From: Pseudomonas sp. FP198
Lineage (GTDB): Bacteria > Pseudomonadota > Gammaproteobacteria > Pseudomonadales > Pseudomonadaceae
Assembly (NCBI RefSeq): GCF_030687895.1
Contig: NZ_CP117452.1
Coordinates: 248,001 to 312,000, forward strand
Reading direction: 5' to 3'
Length of the DNA: 64,000 nucleotides
In this document: piece after piece, positions 10,842 through 20,716 of the stretch
Position numbering within the stretch: the first letter of the stretch is position 1
Layout: each line of letters starts with the position of its first letter
The notes under the pieces: generated by a model
What the model saw: only the letters and a program-made list of their open reading frames with translations
What the model was told of the DNA's origin: nothing
The model's database searches: none
Position numbers and translations under genes: made by a program

Positions 10842-12308
10842 ATGCAGTATCGCGACTTGCGCGACTTTATCAGCGGTCTGGAACAGCGCGGCGAACTCAA
10901 GCGCATCCAGGTGCCGGTGTCCCCAGTGCTGGAGATGACCGAGGTCTGCGACCGCACCCTGCGGGCAAAGGGCCCGGCGCTGCTGTTCGAAAATCCGACC
11001 GGCTATGACATCCCGGTGCTGGGCAATCTGTTCGGCACACCGGAGCGTGTAGCCCTGGGCATGGGGGCCGAAGCTGTCAGCGAACTGCGCGAGATCGGCA
11101 AGCTGCTGGCGTTCCTCAAGGAGCCGGAGCCGCCGAAGGGCCTGAAGGACGCCTGGTCGAAGCTGCCGATTTTCCGCAAGATCATTTCCATGGCGCCGAA
11201 AGTCGTCAAGGACGCGATCTGCCAGGAAGTGGTGATCGAGGGCGACGCTGTCGATCTCGCCATGCTGCCGGTACAGACCTGCTGGCCGGGCGACGTGGGG
11301 CCGCTGATCACTTGGGGCCTGACCGTCACCAAAGGGCCGAACAAGGATCGTCAGAACCTCGGTATCTACCGTCAGCAGGTGATTGGCCGCAACAAGGTCA
11401 TCATGCGCTGGCTGAGCCATCGGGGTGGCGCGCTGGATTACCGTGAGTGGTGCGAAAAACACCCTGGCCAGCCGTTCCCGGTTTCGGTGGCCCTGGGCGC
11501 GGATCCAGCGACGATCCTCGGCGCCGTCACGCCCGTGCCGGACAGCCTCTCCGAATATGCCTTCGCCGGCCTGCTGCGGGGCAACCGCACCGAGCTGGTG
11601 AAATGCCGTGGCAACGACCTGCAAGTGCCGGCCACCGCGGAGATCATTCTCGAAGGCGTGATCCACCCCGGCGAAATGGCCGATGAAGGTCCTTACGGCG
11701 ACCACACCGGTTATTACAACGAGGTGGACAGCTTCCCGGTGTTCACCGTCGAACGCATCACCCATCGGATCAAGCCGATCTACCACAGCACCTACACCGG
11801 ACGTCCGCCCGATGAGCCAGCTATCCTCGGCGTGGCGCTGAACGAAGTGTTCGTGCCGATCCTGCAGAAGCAGTTCCCGGAGATCACCGACTTCTACCTG
11901 CCACCGGAAGGCTGCTCGTACCGCATGGCCGTGGTGACCATGAAGAAGTCGTATCCGGGGCATGCCAAGCGGGTGATGTTGGGCGTCTGGTCGTTTTTAC
12001 GACAATTCATGTACACCAAGTTCGTTATTGTCACTGATGACGATATCAACGCACGGGACTGGAGCGACGTGATCTGGGCCATCACTACGCGCATGGACCC
12101 CAAGCGCGACACGGTGATGATCGAGAATACGCCGATCGACTACCTCGACTTCGCCTCGCCGGTGTCTGGCCTGGGGTCGAAGATGGGACTCGATGCCACG
12201 CATAAATGGCCCGGTGAAACCACCCGTGAATGGGGCCGGGTTATCGTCAAGGATGAAGCCGTTACCCAACGGATCGATGCCATCTGGAATCAGTTAGGAA
12301 TAGATTGA
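10842..12308 (+). CDS. ubiD: 4-hydroxy-3-polyprenylbenzoate decarboxylase
   Basis: prFMN-dependent decarboxylase of ubiquinone biosynthesis, 488 residues from ATG 10842. The in-frame start at 10761 is rejected because it lies before the T run of the rho terminator and gives a non-conserved extension; TGAGG lies just upstream of 10842. Conserved UbiD signatures are [28 protein letters not shown] and the catalytic [13 protein letters not shown]. The stop overlaps the start of the reductase gene (TGATG), so the two are probably co-translated. The UbiX partner that makes prFMN is not in the window. Confidence 0.96.
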   Translation: MQYRDLRDFISGLEQRGELKRIQVPVSPVLEMTEVCDRTLRAKGPALLFENPTGYDIPVLGNLFGTPERVALGMGAEAVSELREIGKLLAFLKEPEPPKGLKDAWSKLPIFRKIISMAPKVVKDAICQEVVIEGDAVDLAMLPVQTCWPGDVGPLITWGLTVTKGPNKDRQNLGIYRQQVIGRNKVIMRWLSHRGGALDYREWCEKHPGQPFPVSVALGADPATILGAVTPVPDSLSEYAFAGLLRGNRTELVKCRGNDLQVPATAEIILEGVIHPGEMADEGPYGDHTGYYNEVDSFPVFTVERITHRIKPIYHSTYTGRPPDEPAILGVALNEVFVPILQKQFPEITDFYLPPEGCSYRMAVVTMKKSYPGHAKRVMLGVWSFLRQFMYTKFVIVTDDDINARDWSDVIWAITTRMDPKRDTVMIENTPIDYLDFASPVSGLGSKMGLDATHKWPGETTREWGRVIVKDEAVTQRIDAIWNQLGID

Positions 12309-13276
12309 TGCGTGTAACCTTGCAGCCTTCCGGCGCGGTGCTGGAGATACAGCCGGCGGAGCGGATTCTCGATGGCGCCCGGCGCCTGGGCTACGAATGT
12401 CCGCAGAGCTGCCGCAATGGCAATTGCCACGTCTGTGGCGCGCTGCTGGTGGAAGGTCGCGTGACGCAGGCCGGTGAGGTGCGTGATCACGGCGAGATCT
12501 TCACCTGCATTGCCGAGCCGCTGGAGGATTGCGTGGTGCTCTGGGATGGCGTGCTGGCGCCGGGTGAACTGCCGGTGCGCAACCTGGCGTGCCAGGTCAC
12601 CGAATGCAGTGACGTCGGCGGCGATGTCTGGCGGGTGCGCCTGCGGGCGCCGGCGGGCAAGCCGCCGCGCTATCACGCCGGGCAATACTTGATGATCGAG
12701 CGCGAGAACGGCGAAAAATCGGCGTTCTCCCTGGCCTCGGCGCCGCATTCGGGGCGGGACCTGCAGCTACATGTACTGGCGCGCGAAAGCAGTGCGCTGG
12801 CGCTGCTGGAGCAACTGCGGCGCAACCCTACCGTGCGCATCGAAATGCCGTTCGGTGATACCCACTTGTCCGAGTTGCCGGATGGCCCGCTGGTGCTGAT
12901 CGCCGCTGGAACCGGCATGGCGCAGATGCACAGCCTGATCGAGCACTGCCGGGCAGCCGGTTTCAAGTACCCGGTGCATCTGTATTGGGGCGTGCGGCGG
13001 CCGGAGGATTTCTATGAAATCGAGCATTGGGAGGAGTGGAAAAAACTGCCGAACCTGTTCCTGCACAAAGTCGTAAGCGACTTGTGCGGCTGGGAAGGGC
13101 GCTGCGGGATGCTCCATGAAGCCGTGTGCGAGGACATCAGCGATCTTTCCCGCGTGTACGTCTACGCCAGCGGCTCACCGGCGATGATTTACGCCACGCT
13201 CGATGCGCTGGTGGAGGCCGGCATGGATGCTCATCAGATGCGTGCCGATGTGTTTGCGTACGCGCCGCGGGCTTGA
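12308..13276 (+). CDS. NAD(P)H-flavin/ferredoxin-type reductase with N-terminal 2Fe-2S domain
   Basis: A 322-residue electron-transfer protein. Residues 1-90 are a plant-type ferredoxin with the cluster cysteines in CPQSCRNGNCHVC and a fourth at FTCIAEPL. They are followed by an FAD-binding domain (YHAGQYLMIE, KSAFSLAS) and an NAD(P)-binding domain (LVLIAAGTGMAQMHSL). Homologues are annotated CDP-6-deoxy-delta-3,4-glucoseen reductase or flavin reductase; the old name is misleading. The start overlaps the ubiD stop, so a role near ubiquinone or prFMN chemistry is plausible but unproven. Confidence 0.88.
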   Translation: MRVTLQPSGAVLEIQPAERILDGARRLGYECPQSCRNGNCHVCGALLVEGRVTQAGEVRDHGEIFTCIAEPLEDCVVLWDGVLAPGELPVRNLACQVTECSDVGGDVWRVRLRAPAGKPPRYHAGQYLMIERENGEKSAFSLASAPHSGRDLQLHVLARESSALALLEQLRRNPTVRIEMPFGDTHLSELPDGPLVLIAAGTGMAQMHSLIEHCRAAGFKYPVHLYWGVRRPEDFYEIEHWEEWKKLPNLFLHKVVSDLCGWEGRCGMLHEAVCEDISDLSRVYVYASGSPAMIYATLDALVEAGMDAHQMRADVFAYAPRA

Positions 13277-13310
13277 ACGGCGTTCGTCCAACCTAGGCTC
13301 GGTGAGCTCT

Positions 13311-13405
13311 TTGTGGCGAGGGAGCTTGCTCCCGCTCGGTTGCGCAGCTACCGCCTCATCTGGGACTGCTGCGCAGTCCAGCGGGAGCAAGCTCCCTCGC
13401 CACAA
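13311..13405. repeat. Inverted REP pair (REPIN), GTGGCGAGGGAGCTTGC type
   Basis: TTGTGGCGAGGGAGCTTGCT at 13311 with its inverted partner ending CTCCCTCGCCACAA at 13405. An inner hairpin sits around GGACTGCTGCGCAGTCC. Same family as 29274-29403. Confidence 0.87.
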
Positions 13406-13586
13406 GAACGAATGCCCGTCGATATAACACCTTATATTTCGTTTCGGTATTTAGTTTCGGGGGCTGGATACCGATAACTTATATAGAAGCCCGATGGCAT
13501 CTAACTTGCCTTAGCTCCTGGAAAACGCCAGCACCTTGGCGTTGCCAAGCCATTTCCAATTCGCGAGGAGCCCTCCGCTACCGGCC

Positions 13587-14255
13587 ATGACCGCTATCGA
13601 ATCCGCCATCACCTGCGCGCTGTACCCGCCACGACTCGAGTTGGGGCCACAGCTGACCCGGGAACAACTGCTTGCGTCGATGCACTCGACCATGAGCCTG
13701 CACCAGGGCGGCCCGGTCTGGCTGTTCGCCTACGGCTCGTTGATATGGCGGCCCGAGTGCACGGCGGTGGAGCGTATGCGCGGGCGAGTGCACGGTTATC
13801 ATCGCGGGTTGTATCTGTGGTCCCATGAACACCGTGGCACCCCGGAATTGCCAGGGCTGGTGTTCGGGCTGGATCGCGGCGGCTCGTGCAGCGGTTTCGC
13901 CTACCGGTTACCGGAAGAAAACCTGCAGGATTCGCTGTTGGCCCTGTGGCAGCGCGAGATGCCCGTGCCGTCCTATCGGCCGCACTGGCTCAGCTGCCGG
14001 CTGGAAGATGGCAATCGGGTCCAGGCCTTGGGTTTTGTCCTTGAGCGACACCTGCCTAGCTATGCCGGCAATCTGCCGGATCATGTGCTGAGCCAGGTGT
14101 TCGAAAGCGCCTGCGGGCGGTATGGCACGACTCGCGATTATGTCGAGCAGACCATCCACGCCCTGCGCAGCCACGCCATGCCAGACCGTAATCTGGAGGC
14201 GCGGCTCAAGCGCTGCAGATCAGCGCTGGATCAGGCGACCGCGTCGCGGCTCTGA
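13587..14255 (+). CDS. ChaC-like gamma-glutamylcyclotransferase
   Basis: A 222-residue protein of the ChaC family, which releases 5-oxoproline from glutathione-type gamma-glutamyl peptides. The family substrate loop is clear in [12 protein letters not shown], and [20 protein letters not shown] follows. The likely catalytic glutamate is in the stretch around [19 protein letters not shown] 13587 is preferred over the TTG at 13536 because GAGGAG lies upstream at 13565, although its spacing is long. The last 25 bases overlap the end of the convergent glpT gene. Confidence 0.87.
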   Translation: MTAIESAITCALYPPRLELGPQLTREQLLASMHSTMSLHQGGPVWLFAYGSLIWRPECTAVERMRGRVHGYHRGLYLWSHEHRGTPELPGLVFGLDRGGSCSGFAYRLPEENLQDSLLALWQREMPVPSYRPHWLSCRLEDGNRVQALGFVLERHLPSYAGNLPDHVLSQVFESACGRYGTTRDYVEQTIHALRSHAMPDRNLEARLKRCRSALDQATASRL

Positions 14256-15580
14256 CTGGCGATCTGCTTGTGCCACAGGGTTGGCGCGAGGAATGCCATG
14301 GCCAGCAGGCAGGCACCGATCAGCAGGATGAAGCCGCCATCCCAGCCGAAATGGTCGACGGTGTAGCCCATGGCGGCACTGGCCGCGACTGAGCCGCCGA
14401 GGTAGCCGAACAGACCGGTGAAACCCGCAGCGGTGCCGGCGGCTTTCTTCGGTGCCAGTTCCAGCGCCTGCAAGCCGATCAGCATGACCGGGCCATAGAT
14501 CAGGAAGCCGATGGAGACCAGCGCGATCATGTCGACGGTCGGGTTGCCGGCGGGGTTCAGCCAGTACACCAGCGTTGCCACGGTCACCAGGGCCATGAAT
14601 ACCATGCCGGTCAGGCCACGGTTGCCGCGGAAGATCTTGTCGGACATCCAGCCGCACAACAGCGTGCCCGGAATGCCAGCCCATTCGTAGAAGAAGTAGG
14701 CCCAGGAGCTTTTGTCCACGGTAAAGCCCTTGGCTTCCTTGAGGTAGGTCGGCGCCCAGTCCAGCACGCCGTAGCGCAGCAGGTAGACGAACACGTTGGC
14801 CATGGCGATGTACCAGAGCATCTTGTTGCGCAGCACGTACTTGACGAAGATTTCCTTGGCGCTGAATTCGTTCTCGTGGCTGGCGTCGTAGCCTTCCGGG
14901 TAGTCGTCCTTGTATTTCTCGATCGGCGGCAGGCCCACCGATTGCGGGGTGTCGCGCATGGTCGCGAAGGCAAACACTGCAACGACGAGCGCTACGGTGG
15001 CCGGCACATAGAACGCCGCGTGCCAATCATTGAACCAGGCCATCCCCAGCAGGAACAGCGGACCGATCAGGCCGCCGCCGACGTTGTGCGCCACGTTCCA
15101 CACCGACACCACGCCGCCGCGTTCCTTCTGCGACCACCAGTGCACCATGGTCCGCCCGCTTGGCGGCCAACCCATGCCCTGGGCCCAACCATTGATGAAC
15201 AGCAGGATAAACATGATCGTCACGCTGGACGTTGCCCAAGGCGCGAAACCGAAGACGAACATGACTCCCGCTGACACCAGCAGGCCGAAGGGCAGAAAAT
15301 AACGCGGGTTCGAACGGTCGGACACCAGGCCCATCAAGAACTTCGACAAGCCATAAGCGATGGCGATGGCGGACATGGCCAGGCCCAACTGTCCGCGGCT
15401 ATAGCCCTCGTCAATGAGGTACGGCATGGCCAGGGAGAAGTTTTTGCGCAGCAGGTAGTAACCGGCATAACCAATGAAAATGCCGGCGAAGATCTGCCAG
15501 CGAAGACGCCGATAGGTGCTGTCTATTTTTTCTTCAGGCAATGGAGCCTGATGTGCGGCAGGACGAAAGAAAGCAAACAT
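14231..15580 (-). CDS. glpT: Glycerol-3-phosphate:phosphate antiporter (major facilitator superfamily)
   Basis: Inner-membrane transporter that imports glycerol-3-phosphate in exchange for phosphate, 449 residues with about twelve hydrophobic spans. Family markers are [15 protein letters not shown] with the substrate-binding arginine, [15 protein letters not shown] and [20 protein letters not shown]. Synteny near ubiD matches P. aeruginosa glpT. No glp catabolic genes are next to it. The gene's 3' end overlaps the ChaC gene tail to tail. This transporter is also the known entry route of fosfomycin. Confidence 0.95.
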   Translation of the reverse strand: MFAFFRPAAHQAPLPEEKIDSTYRRLRWQIFAGIFIGYAGYYLLRKNFSLAMPYLIDEGYSRGQLGLAMSAIAIAYGLSKFLMGLVSDRSNPRYFLPFGLLVSAGVMFVFGFAPWATSSVTIMFILLFINGWAQGMGWPPSGRTMVHWWSQKERGGVVSVWNVAHNVGGGLIGPLFLLGMAWFNDWHAAFYVPATVALVVAVFAFATMRDTPQSVGLPPIEKYKDDYPEGYDASHENEFSAKEIFVKYVLRNKMLWYIAMANVFVYLLRYGVLDWAPTYLKEAKGFTVDKSSWAYFFYEWAGIPGTLLCGWMSDKIFRGNRGLTGMVFMALVTVATLVYWLNPAGNPTVDMIALVSIGFLIYGPVMLIGLQALELAPKKAAGTAAGFTGLFGYLGGSVAASAAMGYTVDHFGWDGGFILLIGACLLAMAFLAPTLWHKQIASQSRDAVA

Positions 15581-15888
15581 TCAAGGGCTCCAGATTTCTT
15601 GTTTTGACTGCGGATGCGAATGTTACAGTTTCATTACCGAAAATAGCATCGCTCGTTGTCGCATAAACAGCGGAAATTTCGATGGATGGTGTTCTTAAGT
15701 GAACATGTCGCTCAGGCATACGTTGGTGGCGCTGTAGGAATCTTCATGGTTGGCGTCCTCCCGATGCTTTCATGACAGGAAAGGAGGGAAACGTCCTTCA
15801 ACCAAATGAGAGGTATCGCCATTCAACCCAAAAGGCGCGGCCTTTACCCTTTACGTTTTGCCGGGTCAGGCATTCAAAAGGGTGGGTT
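15581..15888. promoter_or_regulatory. Upstream region of glpT and of the TonB_C gene (308 bases, no gene)
   Basis: Divergent promoter region with visibly lower GC than its neighbours. I see one CGAAAA (15638-15643), a possible GlpR half-site, and the short palindrome GAAATTTC near 15673, but no complete operator. An AAGGAGGGAAA at about 15780 precedes an in-frame upstream extension of the TonB_C gene that lacks protein-like character. No coding sequence is supported here. Confidence 0.4.
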
Positions 15889-16494
15889 ATGAGGTGGTTT
15901 GCTGCGATGTTGTTATTGTGTCTATCTGGGCCGAGCTGGGCGGAGGGAATGGTATTGGTGCCAGAGAACAACCCCAAGCCAGGATATCCGACAGCTCTGA
16001 GCCGGGCAGGGGTCATGGGAGCGGCCAGGGCCGGCTTCAGGGTGCATGCCGATGGTCGGGTCAATGAGGTCGCCATCCTGCACAGCGACCATCCGGAATT
16101 TGCCGAGGCCGTTCGAGGAGCGCTGATTGAATGGCGCTTCAAGCCCTGGACGGTTGATGACAAGCATCCCGCCCAGGTGGATGTCGTGGCACCGTTCGAA
16201 TTTCGTCTGGACGACGCACCGATTGATGCCAATAAATGGATCAAGACCTGGCGATGCTCGGTCATCACCTCCTATGCCAGCGATCAACTGCATGTGCAGG
16301 ACCTGCTTCCCTTCCATTACACGCGCAGCTACCTGTCCAACGTATTTTTTGTCAAACAACTGCCCGAAGCCGAGCGCCTGGCAATGATCGCTCGATTCAA
16401 CCGGCTGCTGCCCTCGATCCTGCAGCGCTGCGGAACGTTTCCCGCATCGCGGTATGTGAAAATGTTGCCGGAGGAGATTCGTGCATTGCTTTAG
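15889..16494 (+). CDS. Secreted TonB C-terminal-domain protein
   Basis: A 201-residue protein from ATG 15889. Residues 1-19 (MRWFAAMLLLCLSGPSWAE) form a cleavable signal peptide. Residues ~25-100 resemble the TonB_C fold: PGYPTALSRAGVMGAARAGF, the HADGRVNEVAILHS hairpin and ALIEWRFKPW. Unlike true TonB it has no N-terminal anchor helix that would remain in the membrane and no Pro-rich spacer, so energy transduction is doubtful. The C-terminal ~95 residues, with two cysteines, match nothing I recognise. It ends 50 bases from the convergent immunity gene. An upstream start at 15772 is unlikely because it would hide the signal peptide. Confidence 0.72.
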   Translation: MRWFAAMLLLCLSGPSWAEGMVLVPENNPKPGYPTALSRAGVMGAARAGFRVHADGRVNEVAILHSDHPEFAEAVRGALIEWRFKPWTVDDKHPAQVDVVAPFEFRLDDAPIDANKWIKTWRCSVITSYASDQLHVQDLLPFHYTRSYLSNVFFVKQLPEAERLAMIARFNRLLPSILQRCGTFPASRYVKMLPEEIRALL

Positions 16495-16544
16495 CTGGGC
16501 TATAGAAGCGTCACCGCTGCGCGCGGCGCCGCTTCGAAAAAATT

Positions 16545-16802
16545 TTATTCTGGCTTGAAGCCAGGTTTGCTGTTTTGCTCTCGCCAGCGTTCAATGCTGT
16601 CGAGTATTCCCTCTGGGGTATCTTCAACTCCCTCGTCAGGGTAGAAAATTATATCGGTTCCGTCCGGATGTTCCGACGTGTCGACAATTTGATGGACCAG
16701 TGCATCAAGCTCAGATTCGGATGAATAATTTTTATTAAATAAGCGCTCGATCAGTAGCAAAAACTCTTTACGGGTATATTGTTCGTATGGTTTGGTAATC
16801 AT
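16545..16802 (-). CDS. Pyocin/colicin E2-E9-type DNase immunity protein
   Basis: An 85-residue acidic protein of the Im2/Im9 family, which binds the DNase domain of the cognate bacteriocin next to its active site and protects the producer. The conserved helix III region HPDGTDIIFYPDEG matches the family pattern HPxGSDLIYYP, and the C-terminus GILDSIERWREQNSKPGFKP matches too. The helix II region that sets specificity (FNKNYSSESELDALVHQIVD) is its own version. ATG 16802 overlaps the pyocin stop by 4 bases (ATGA), the standard arrangement. Base composition is clearly AT-richer than the core genes. Confidence 0.95.
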   Translation of the reverse strand: MITKPYEQYTRKEFLLLIERLFNKNYSSESELDALVHQIVDTSEHPDGTDIIFYPDEGVEDTPEGILDSIERWREQNSKPGFKPE

Positions 16803-19354
16803 TCCTGCTCACCATTGTATTTTGAGTGAATATTAATATGGCCTTTAGGTGTCGTGATAGCCATATTGTCTACGTCGTATACGTCGCCACCCTTGCCGAT
16901 CGGGTGAACGTGATGAACCTCAAATTTTTCTCGTCCCCCAACTTGTTCGTTACGCGGCGCATAAGGGGAGTAGCCGTCTTTCATTATCGCTTGATTTCGG
17001 GAGCTGAATTGTTTGACCAGTTCAGGTTCATTTGCAACAGCGGCCCATAGTTTTTCCCTGAAGCTATCAAAGGTTCTCATTTCTTGATCACGCAACCTAT
17101 CCGCTATCTGGCTGGGAATCGGAGCACCGTTTGGTCCGCTTGTCGCTCTCAGCCAGTCGTTACCGACCGTTTTTCCTGTTCCACTTACCGTACCCGGCTC
17201 ATATCGCGGCCCGGTCCGACTCGCCATGACATAGACTGGCTTGATCCCCGATTCCATCGGGAAAACCAGCACATAATCATCAATGTCGGCGTCATCACAG
17301 GCTGGGTGATCGTCTGCTCTCCCTTCTATCTGAGTAATCCTGGCCCCGGGAAGAATCCTGATCTCCAGCTGCGTTGCAGGCGATTCGGTTGAGCCCAGAT
17401 GATTGTTTCCTGGAGGGAAATCCGGCGTCCAGGTCAGCGTTCGGGGAAGAGCTCCTTCTGTTATGAATGTGTAGAGATTTGTTTGCGGATCAAGTGATAC
17501 GTTCCTGATCCTGATTTTATCGGATAGATTTTTGCCGGTGGGTGAAAGGTAAAATTGGCTGTGTTCTCCTCTAACCGATGACACAACCCGAAACGGTAGA
17601 TGCGCGACGCTAGCGCCTGAAATTAACTGGAGTTCCTCCGCCACTTGAGATAAAGGAATGCTGATCACCACCGGATTGCGCTGCAGTTCACCGTTGGCAA
17701 TTGGCGTGGAGTAAGACACTGCTACTCCGAGTGCCGCCAGAGGTCCTCCCGATACGGCGACTCTCGCTTTTTGAAGTAGATCAATGGCGCCTTGTAGGGA
17801 GAAAGGGGAGCCTTCATATCCGGCAATCAGGCCATCAGGAGCAGTGATCAGCGGTCGCGCCGAAGTCATCGCACCGTTGAAGGTGGGTAGCGAAATATTT
17901 TCGATACGGTATTTCGACCGAAAGACTGCATCGATATCTGCTTGTGCCTTACGCAGCGAGGCCTCGCGAGAGCTACTCCTTGATGAATCGGAAAGGTCCC
18001 CCGCCGAAAGCGCAGCCTTGGTTGCGTCTTGATGCGCGGCGGCCAGTTCCCGGTGTTTTTGCCGCATCCAGGTCAATTGTTGGTCGACGTCTTGGGGCTG
18101 GGCGTGGTTGAACTGATGGAGCAATTCGTTGAAATGCCCCGCCAATGCGGACGCAATTTTCTGTTTTCGTTCTTGTTCAGCTTGTTGCGCCATCGCTCGG
18201 GCTTGCGCTTGCTTTCGTGCCTGTTCTATCTGCTCGGCTGCAACACGAAGCTGTTCTTTCACGCGTTCGGCCGATTGAGCGCGGTCTATAAGGCTGGCAA
18301 ATGTATTTGCTGTTCTTGTTAGATGTTGAACGGATTCTGAATGCAGAAGGGAGGCATGGTAGTCCTGCCATCGCTTTCCCAGCTTTGTCTTTTCTTGTAG
18401 AACAACCAGATTATTAAGTGCTTCGAGTTCGGGCTTGCTGAGTGGCGGCTTGATGTTCGGATTGGCTTTTGCATAGGCAGCGATAGCTGTCCGCTCGGTT
18501 GTGATGATTTGGGTTACGATTGTCTTGTGATTTCTTAACAGTTGAGAAAGGGGCAAGCCGGTTGTTACCCCCAGCAGCGATGAAACTTTCTTCAGCAGAA
18601 ATTCAGGCAGAAGTTGGAGATGGATGTTTTTTTCTTGGTTGATAAACCTGAGCTTGGCATCAAGGGTGGTTGTTGAGTTGTTTTTTTCAGCTTGGGTGCC
18701 AGTGAGGAACTGCTCGGCTGTCTGGGATGACTGCTCCAATTGTCCAGCGAGAATGTCTTTTTGCAGGGAAAGTCGCTTTAACTCTAACGCCGATCGGTAC
18801 GCATCATCTATGACGGCGTAAGCGACTGCAATGTTCGGAGGGGAGGTCTGTAGGCTGTCCATTATTTTCTTGAAGGACAATTCCTTCATTAGAAAAAATG
18901 GATTCTGGCCGTAGAGCGAGTAGGCGCTTGTGGTGCGTGCTTGATAGTCCGACTCTTTGGCTTGAAGGGCTCTTGCCGTCGCCTGCTGTTCTGTAATTAC
19001 TTTTTCAAACGGCGAAAGCTGGCGATCACCTAATGCAGATCTTTTTATCTGTTCGAGTTCTTGTCTGGTGGTTTCAGTCAGTTTTATAAAAGTGTTGCTA
19101 TATTCTGCATCGATGGATTCACTATTGGCTATTCGTTCTCTCAACATGTCATCCCATGCGTAGGGAATAGAAGCGTTGTGTCTTTTTGAGCTTCTACCGG
19201 TTCCTCTATGAGGCCCATCGTTCAGTCCCCACGCTATAAAGCCTCCAGTGTTGAAGTCCGGTAACCTTCGCCCTGTTATCGGGATGGGCGGTATTTCGTA
19301 TGAGCCTGGGCCTAGCTGTATATGTGGTCCCAAATATGTATCCGCGTTATCCAT
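16799..19354 (-). CDS. S-type pyocin with HNH DNase domain (bacteriocin)
   Basis: Secreted protein antibiotic that kills related strains by cutting DNA; 851 residues from ATG 19354, which has GGA eight bases upstream. A GTG at 19396 would add 14 residues and is less likely. The N-terminal ~500 residues, presumably receptor binding and translocation, show long charged coiled-coil stretches (around residues 330-470) and no match I recognise. A Pyocin_S domain follows (about 480-700), with SGASVAHLPFRVVSSVRGEH. The last ~135 residues are a colicin E9-type HNH nuclease: APIPSQIADRLRDQEM, GYSPYAPRNEQVGGRE, and metal/catalytic His814, His815, His839 and His843. No SOS box or PrtN P-box was seen upstream. 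Confidence 0.93.
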   Translation of the reverse strand: MDNADTYLGPHIQLGPGSYEIPPIPITGRRLPDFNTGGFIAWGLNDGPHRGTGRSSKRHNASIPYAWDDMLRERIANSESIDAEYSNTFIKLTETTRQELEQIKRSALGDRQLSPFEKVITEQQATARALQAKESDYQARTTSAYSLYGQNPFFLMKELSFKKIMDSLQTSPPNIAVAYAVIDDAYRSALELKRLSLQKDILAGQLEQSSQTAEQFLTGTQAEKNNSTTTLDAKLRFINQEKNIHLQLLPEFLLKKVSSLLGVTTGLPLSQLLRNHKTIVTQIITTERTAIAAYAKANPNIKPPLSKPELEALNNLVVLQEKTKLGKRWQDYHASLLHSESVQHLTRTANTFASLIDRAQSAERVKEQLRVAAEQIEQARKQAQARAMAQQAEQERKQKIASALAGHFNELLHQFNHAQPQDVDQQLTWMRQKHRELAAAHQDATKAALSAGDLSDSSRSSSREASLRKAQADIDAVFRSKYRIENISLPTFNGAMTSARPLITAPDGLIAGYEGSPFSLQGAIDLLQKARVAVSGGPLAALGVAVSYSTPIANGELQRNPVVISIPLSQVAEELQLISGASVAHLPFRVVSSVRGEHSQFYLSPTGKNLSDKIRIRNVSLDPQTNLYTFITEGALPRTLTWTPDFPPGNNHLGSTESPATQLEIRILPGARITQIEGRADDHPACDDADIDDYVLVFPMESGIKPVYVMASRTGPRYEPGTVSGTGKTVGNDWLRATSGPNGAPIPSQIADRLRDQEMRTFDSFREKLWAAVANEPELVKQFSSRNQAIMKDGYSPYAPRNEQVGGREKFEVHHVHPIGKGGDVYDVDNMAITTPKGHINIHSKYNGEQE

Positions 19355-19531
19355 ATGACTTATCCATGTCCGATTGGTGTCGCTAGTAAAAAGCACTCGC
19401 TGCTGCGCGTGCTGTGCGGGCGAAACAGGTTCGCCTAACTTTTCGACGGAAGTGCGGTAACTATCTACTACCCGGCCGGCTTGTATTTATGGCTGATGGG
19501 CATTGCAGAACGGAGCAGAGCAGTCACAAAG

Positions 19532-19574
19532 AAAAAGGGCCAGAGCCACCTCATCGGTGGCTCTGGCCCTTTTT
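19532..19574. terminator. Strong bidirectional terminator between the pyocin and quinone oxidoreductase genes
   Basis: Perfect 19-base inverted arms, 19532-19550 and 19556-19574, with loop TCATC, an A run on the left and a T run on the right. It lies 14 bases after the minus-strand stop at 19589, so it ends the oxidoreductase transcript and would also shield the pyocin promoter. Confidence 0.92.
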
Positions 19575-19588
19575 ACCCGGTAGGGGTT

Positions 19589-20566
19589 TCAGCGAACCTG
19601 CACAACCACCTTGCCCACCGCCTTGCGCTGCCCCAGGTCATTGATCGCCTGGGCGGCGTTGCTCAACGGATAGACCTGCGACACCAACGGTTTCAACTTG
19701 CCTTCGGCGAACCAGCCAAACAGTTGCTGGAAGTTGGCGGCGTTGTCCTGGGGCTGGCGTTGGGCGAAGGAGCCCCAGAACACGCCTACCACGGCAGCGC
19801 CCTTGAGCAAGGCCAGGTTCACCGGCAGCTCGGGGATGCGCCCGCTGGCGAAGCCGACCACCAGCAGCCGGCCGTTCCAGGCGATGGCGCGGACCGCCTG
19901 GTCGAACAGGTCGCCGCCCACCGGGTCGTAGATCACGTCGGCGCCCTGGCCGTCGGTGAGGCGCTTGATTTCATCCTTCAGGCTGGTTTCGCTGTAGTTG
20001 ATCAGTTCGTCGGCGCCGGCGGCCTTGGCTACCGCGAGTTTTTCCGCGCTGCTGGCGGCGGCGATCACCCGGGCGCCCATGGCCTTGCCGATTTCCACCG
20101 CCGCCAGGCCGACGCCGCCGGAGGCGCCGAGCACCAGCAGGGTTTCACCGGGTTGCAGGTTGGCCCGTTGCTTGAGGGCGTGCATCGAGGTGCCGTAGGT
20201 CATGCTGAAAGCGGCGGCGGTGTTGAATTCCATGGCGGCAGGAATGGGCAGCACGTTGTAGCCCGGGACTGCCACCTGTTCGGCGAAACTGCCCCAGCCG
20301 GTCAGCGCCATGACCCGGTCACCGACTTTCAGGTGACTGACCTTTTCTCCCACCTCGCGGACGACGCCCGCTGCTTCGCCGCCGGGGGAAAACGGGAAGG
20401 GCGGCTTGAATTGATATTTGCCTTCGATGATCAACGTGTCAGGAAAATTCACCCCGGCGGCGTGCACGTCCAGCAGCACTTCGTTCTTCTTCACGACGGG
20501 GCTGGCGACGTCTTCCAGCACCAGCGATTCGGCGGGGCCGAATTCTTTGCACAGCACGGCTTTCAT
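19589..20566 (-). CDS. NADPH:quinone oxidoreductase family protein (zinc-free MDR)
   Basis: A 325-residue cytoplasmic medium-chain reductase from ATG 20566. It has the GroES-like N-terminal half (VDVHAAGVNFPDTLI-type region and GGEAAGVVREVGEKV) and a Rossmann half with the NADPH loop LVLGASGGVGLAAVEIGKAM. The catalytic-zinc cysteines and histidine of alcohol dehydrogenases are missing, which places it with quinone/enoyl reductases. The frame can be read much further upstream, through the FliL-like gene, but that is a shadow. The physiological substrate is unknown. Confidence 0.9.
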   Translation of the reverse strand: MKAVLCKEFGPAESLVLEDVASPVVKKNEVLLDVHAAGVNFPDTLIIEGKYQFKPPFPFSPGGEAAGVVREVGEKVSHLKVGDRVMALTGWGSFAEQVAVPGYNVLPIPAAMEFNTAAAFSMTYGTSMHALKQRANLQPGETLLVLGASGGVGLAAVEIGKAMGARVIAAASSAEKLAVAKAAGADELINYSETSLKDEIKRLTDGQGADVIYDPVGGDLFDQAVRAIAWNGRLLVVGFASGRIPELPVNLALLKGAAVVGVFWGSFAQRQPQDNAANFQQLFGWFAEGKLKPLVSQVYPLSNAAQAINDLGQRKAVGKVVVQVR

Positions 20567-20716
20567 CAGGGCTATTCCTTTGGGAGTGATGGCCGATAAG
20601 TGTAGGTGTGAGAGTGAAGGGGTCAACGAGCATGCCCCGCCCTGATAGCCGGCCATAAGCTTGTGCTGGGACGAGGGGGCGGTATGCTGGGCCGCAAATC
20701 GGATGAGGAGTCGAAT

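Noticed and set aside
15772..15888. 39-codon upstream extension of the TonB_C gene
   Set aside because: It would bury the signal peptide and is not protein-like; the start at 15889 is better.
19412..19428. CTG-N11-CAG near the pyocin start, resembling an SOS box
   Set aside because: LexA sites need CTG-N10-CAG; the spacing is one base too long and the AT core is missing.
19355..19520. Search for a PrtN P-box upstream of the pyocin
   Set aside because: No repeated ATTGnnGT pattern was seen.
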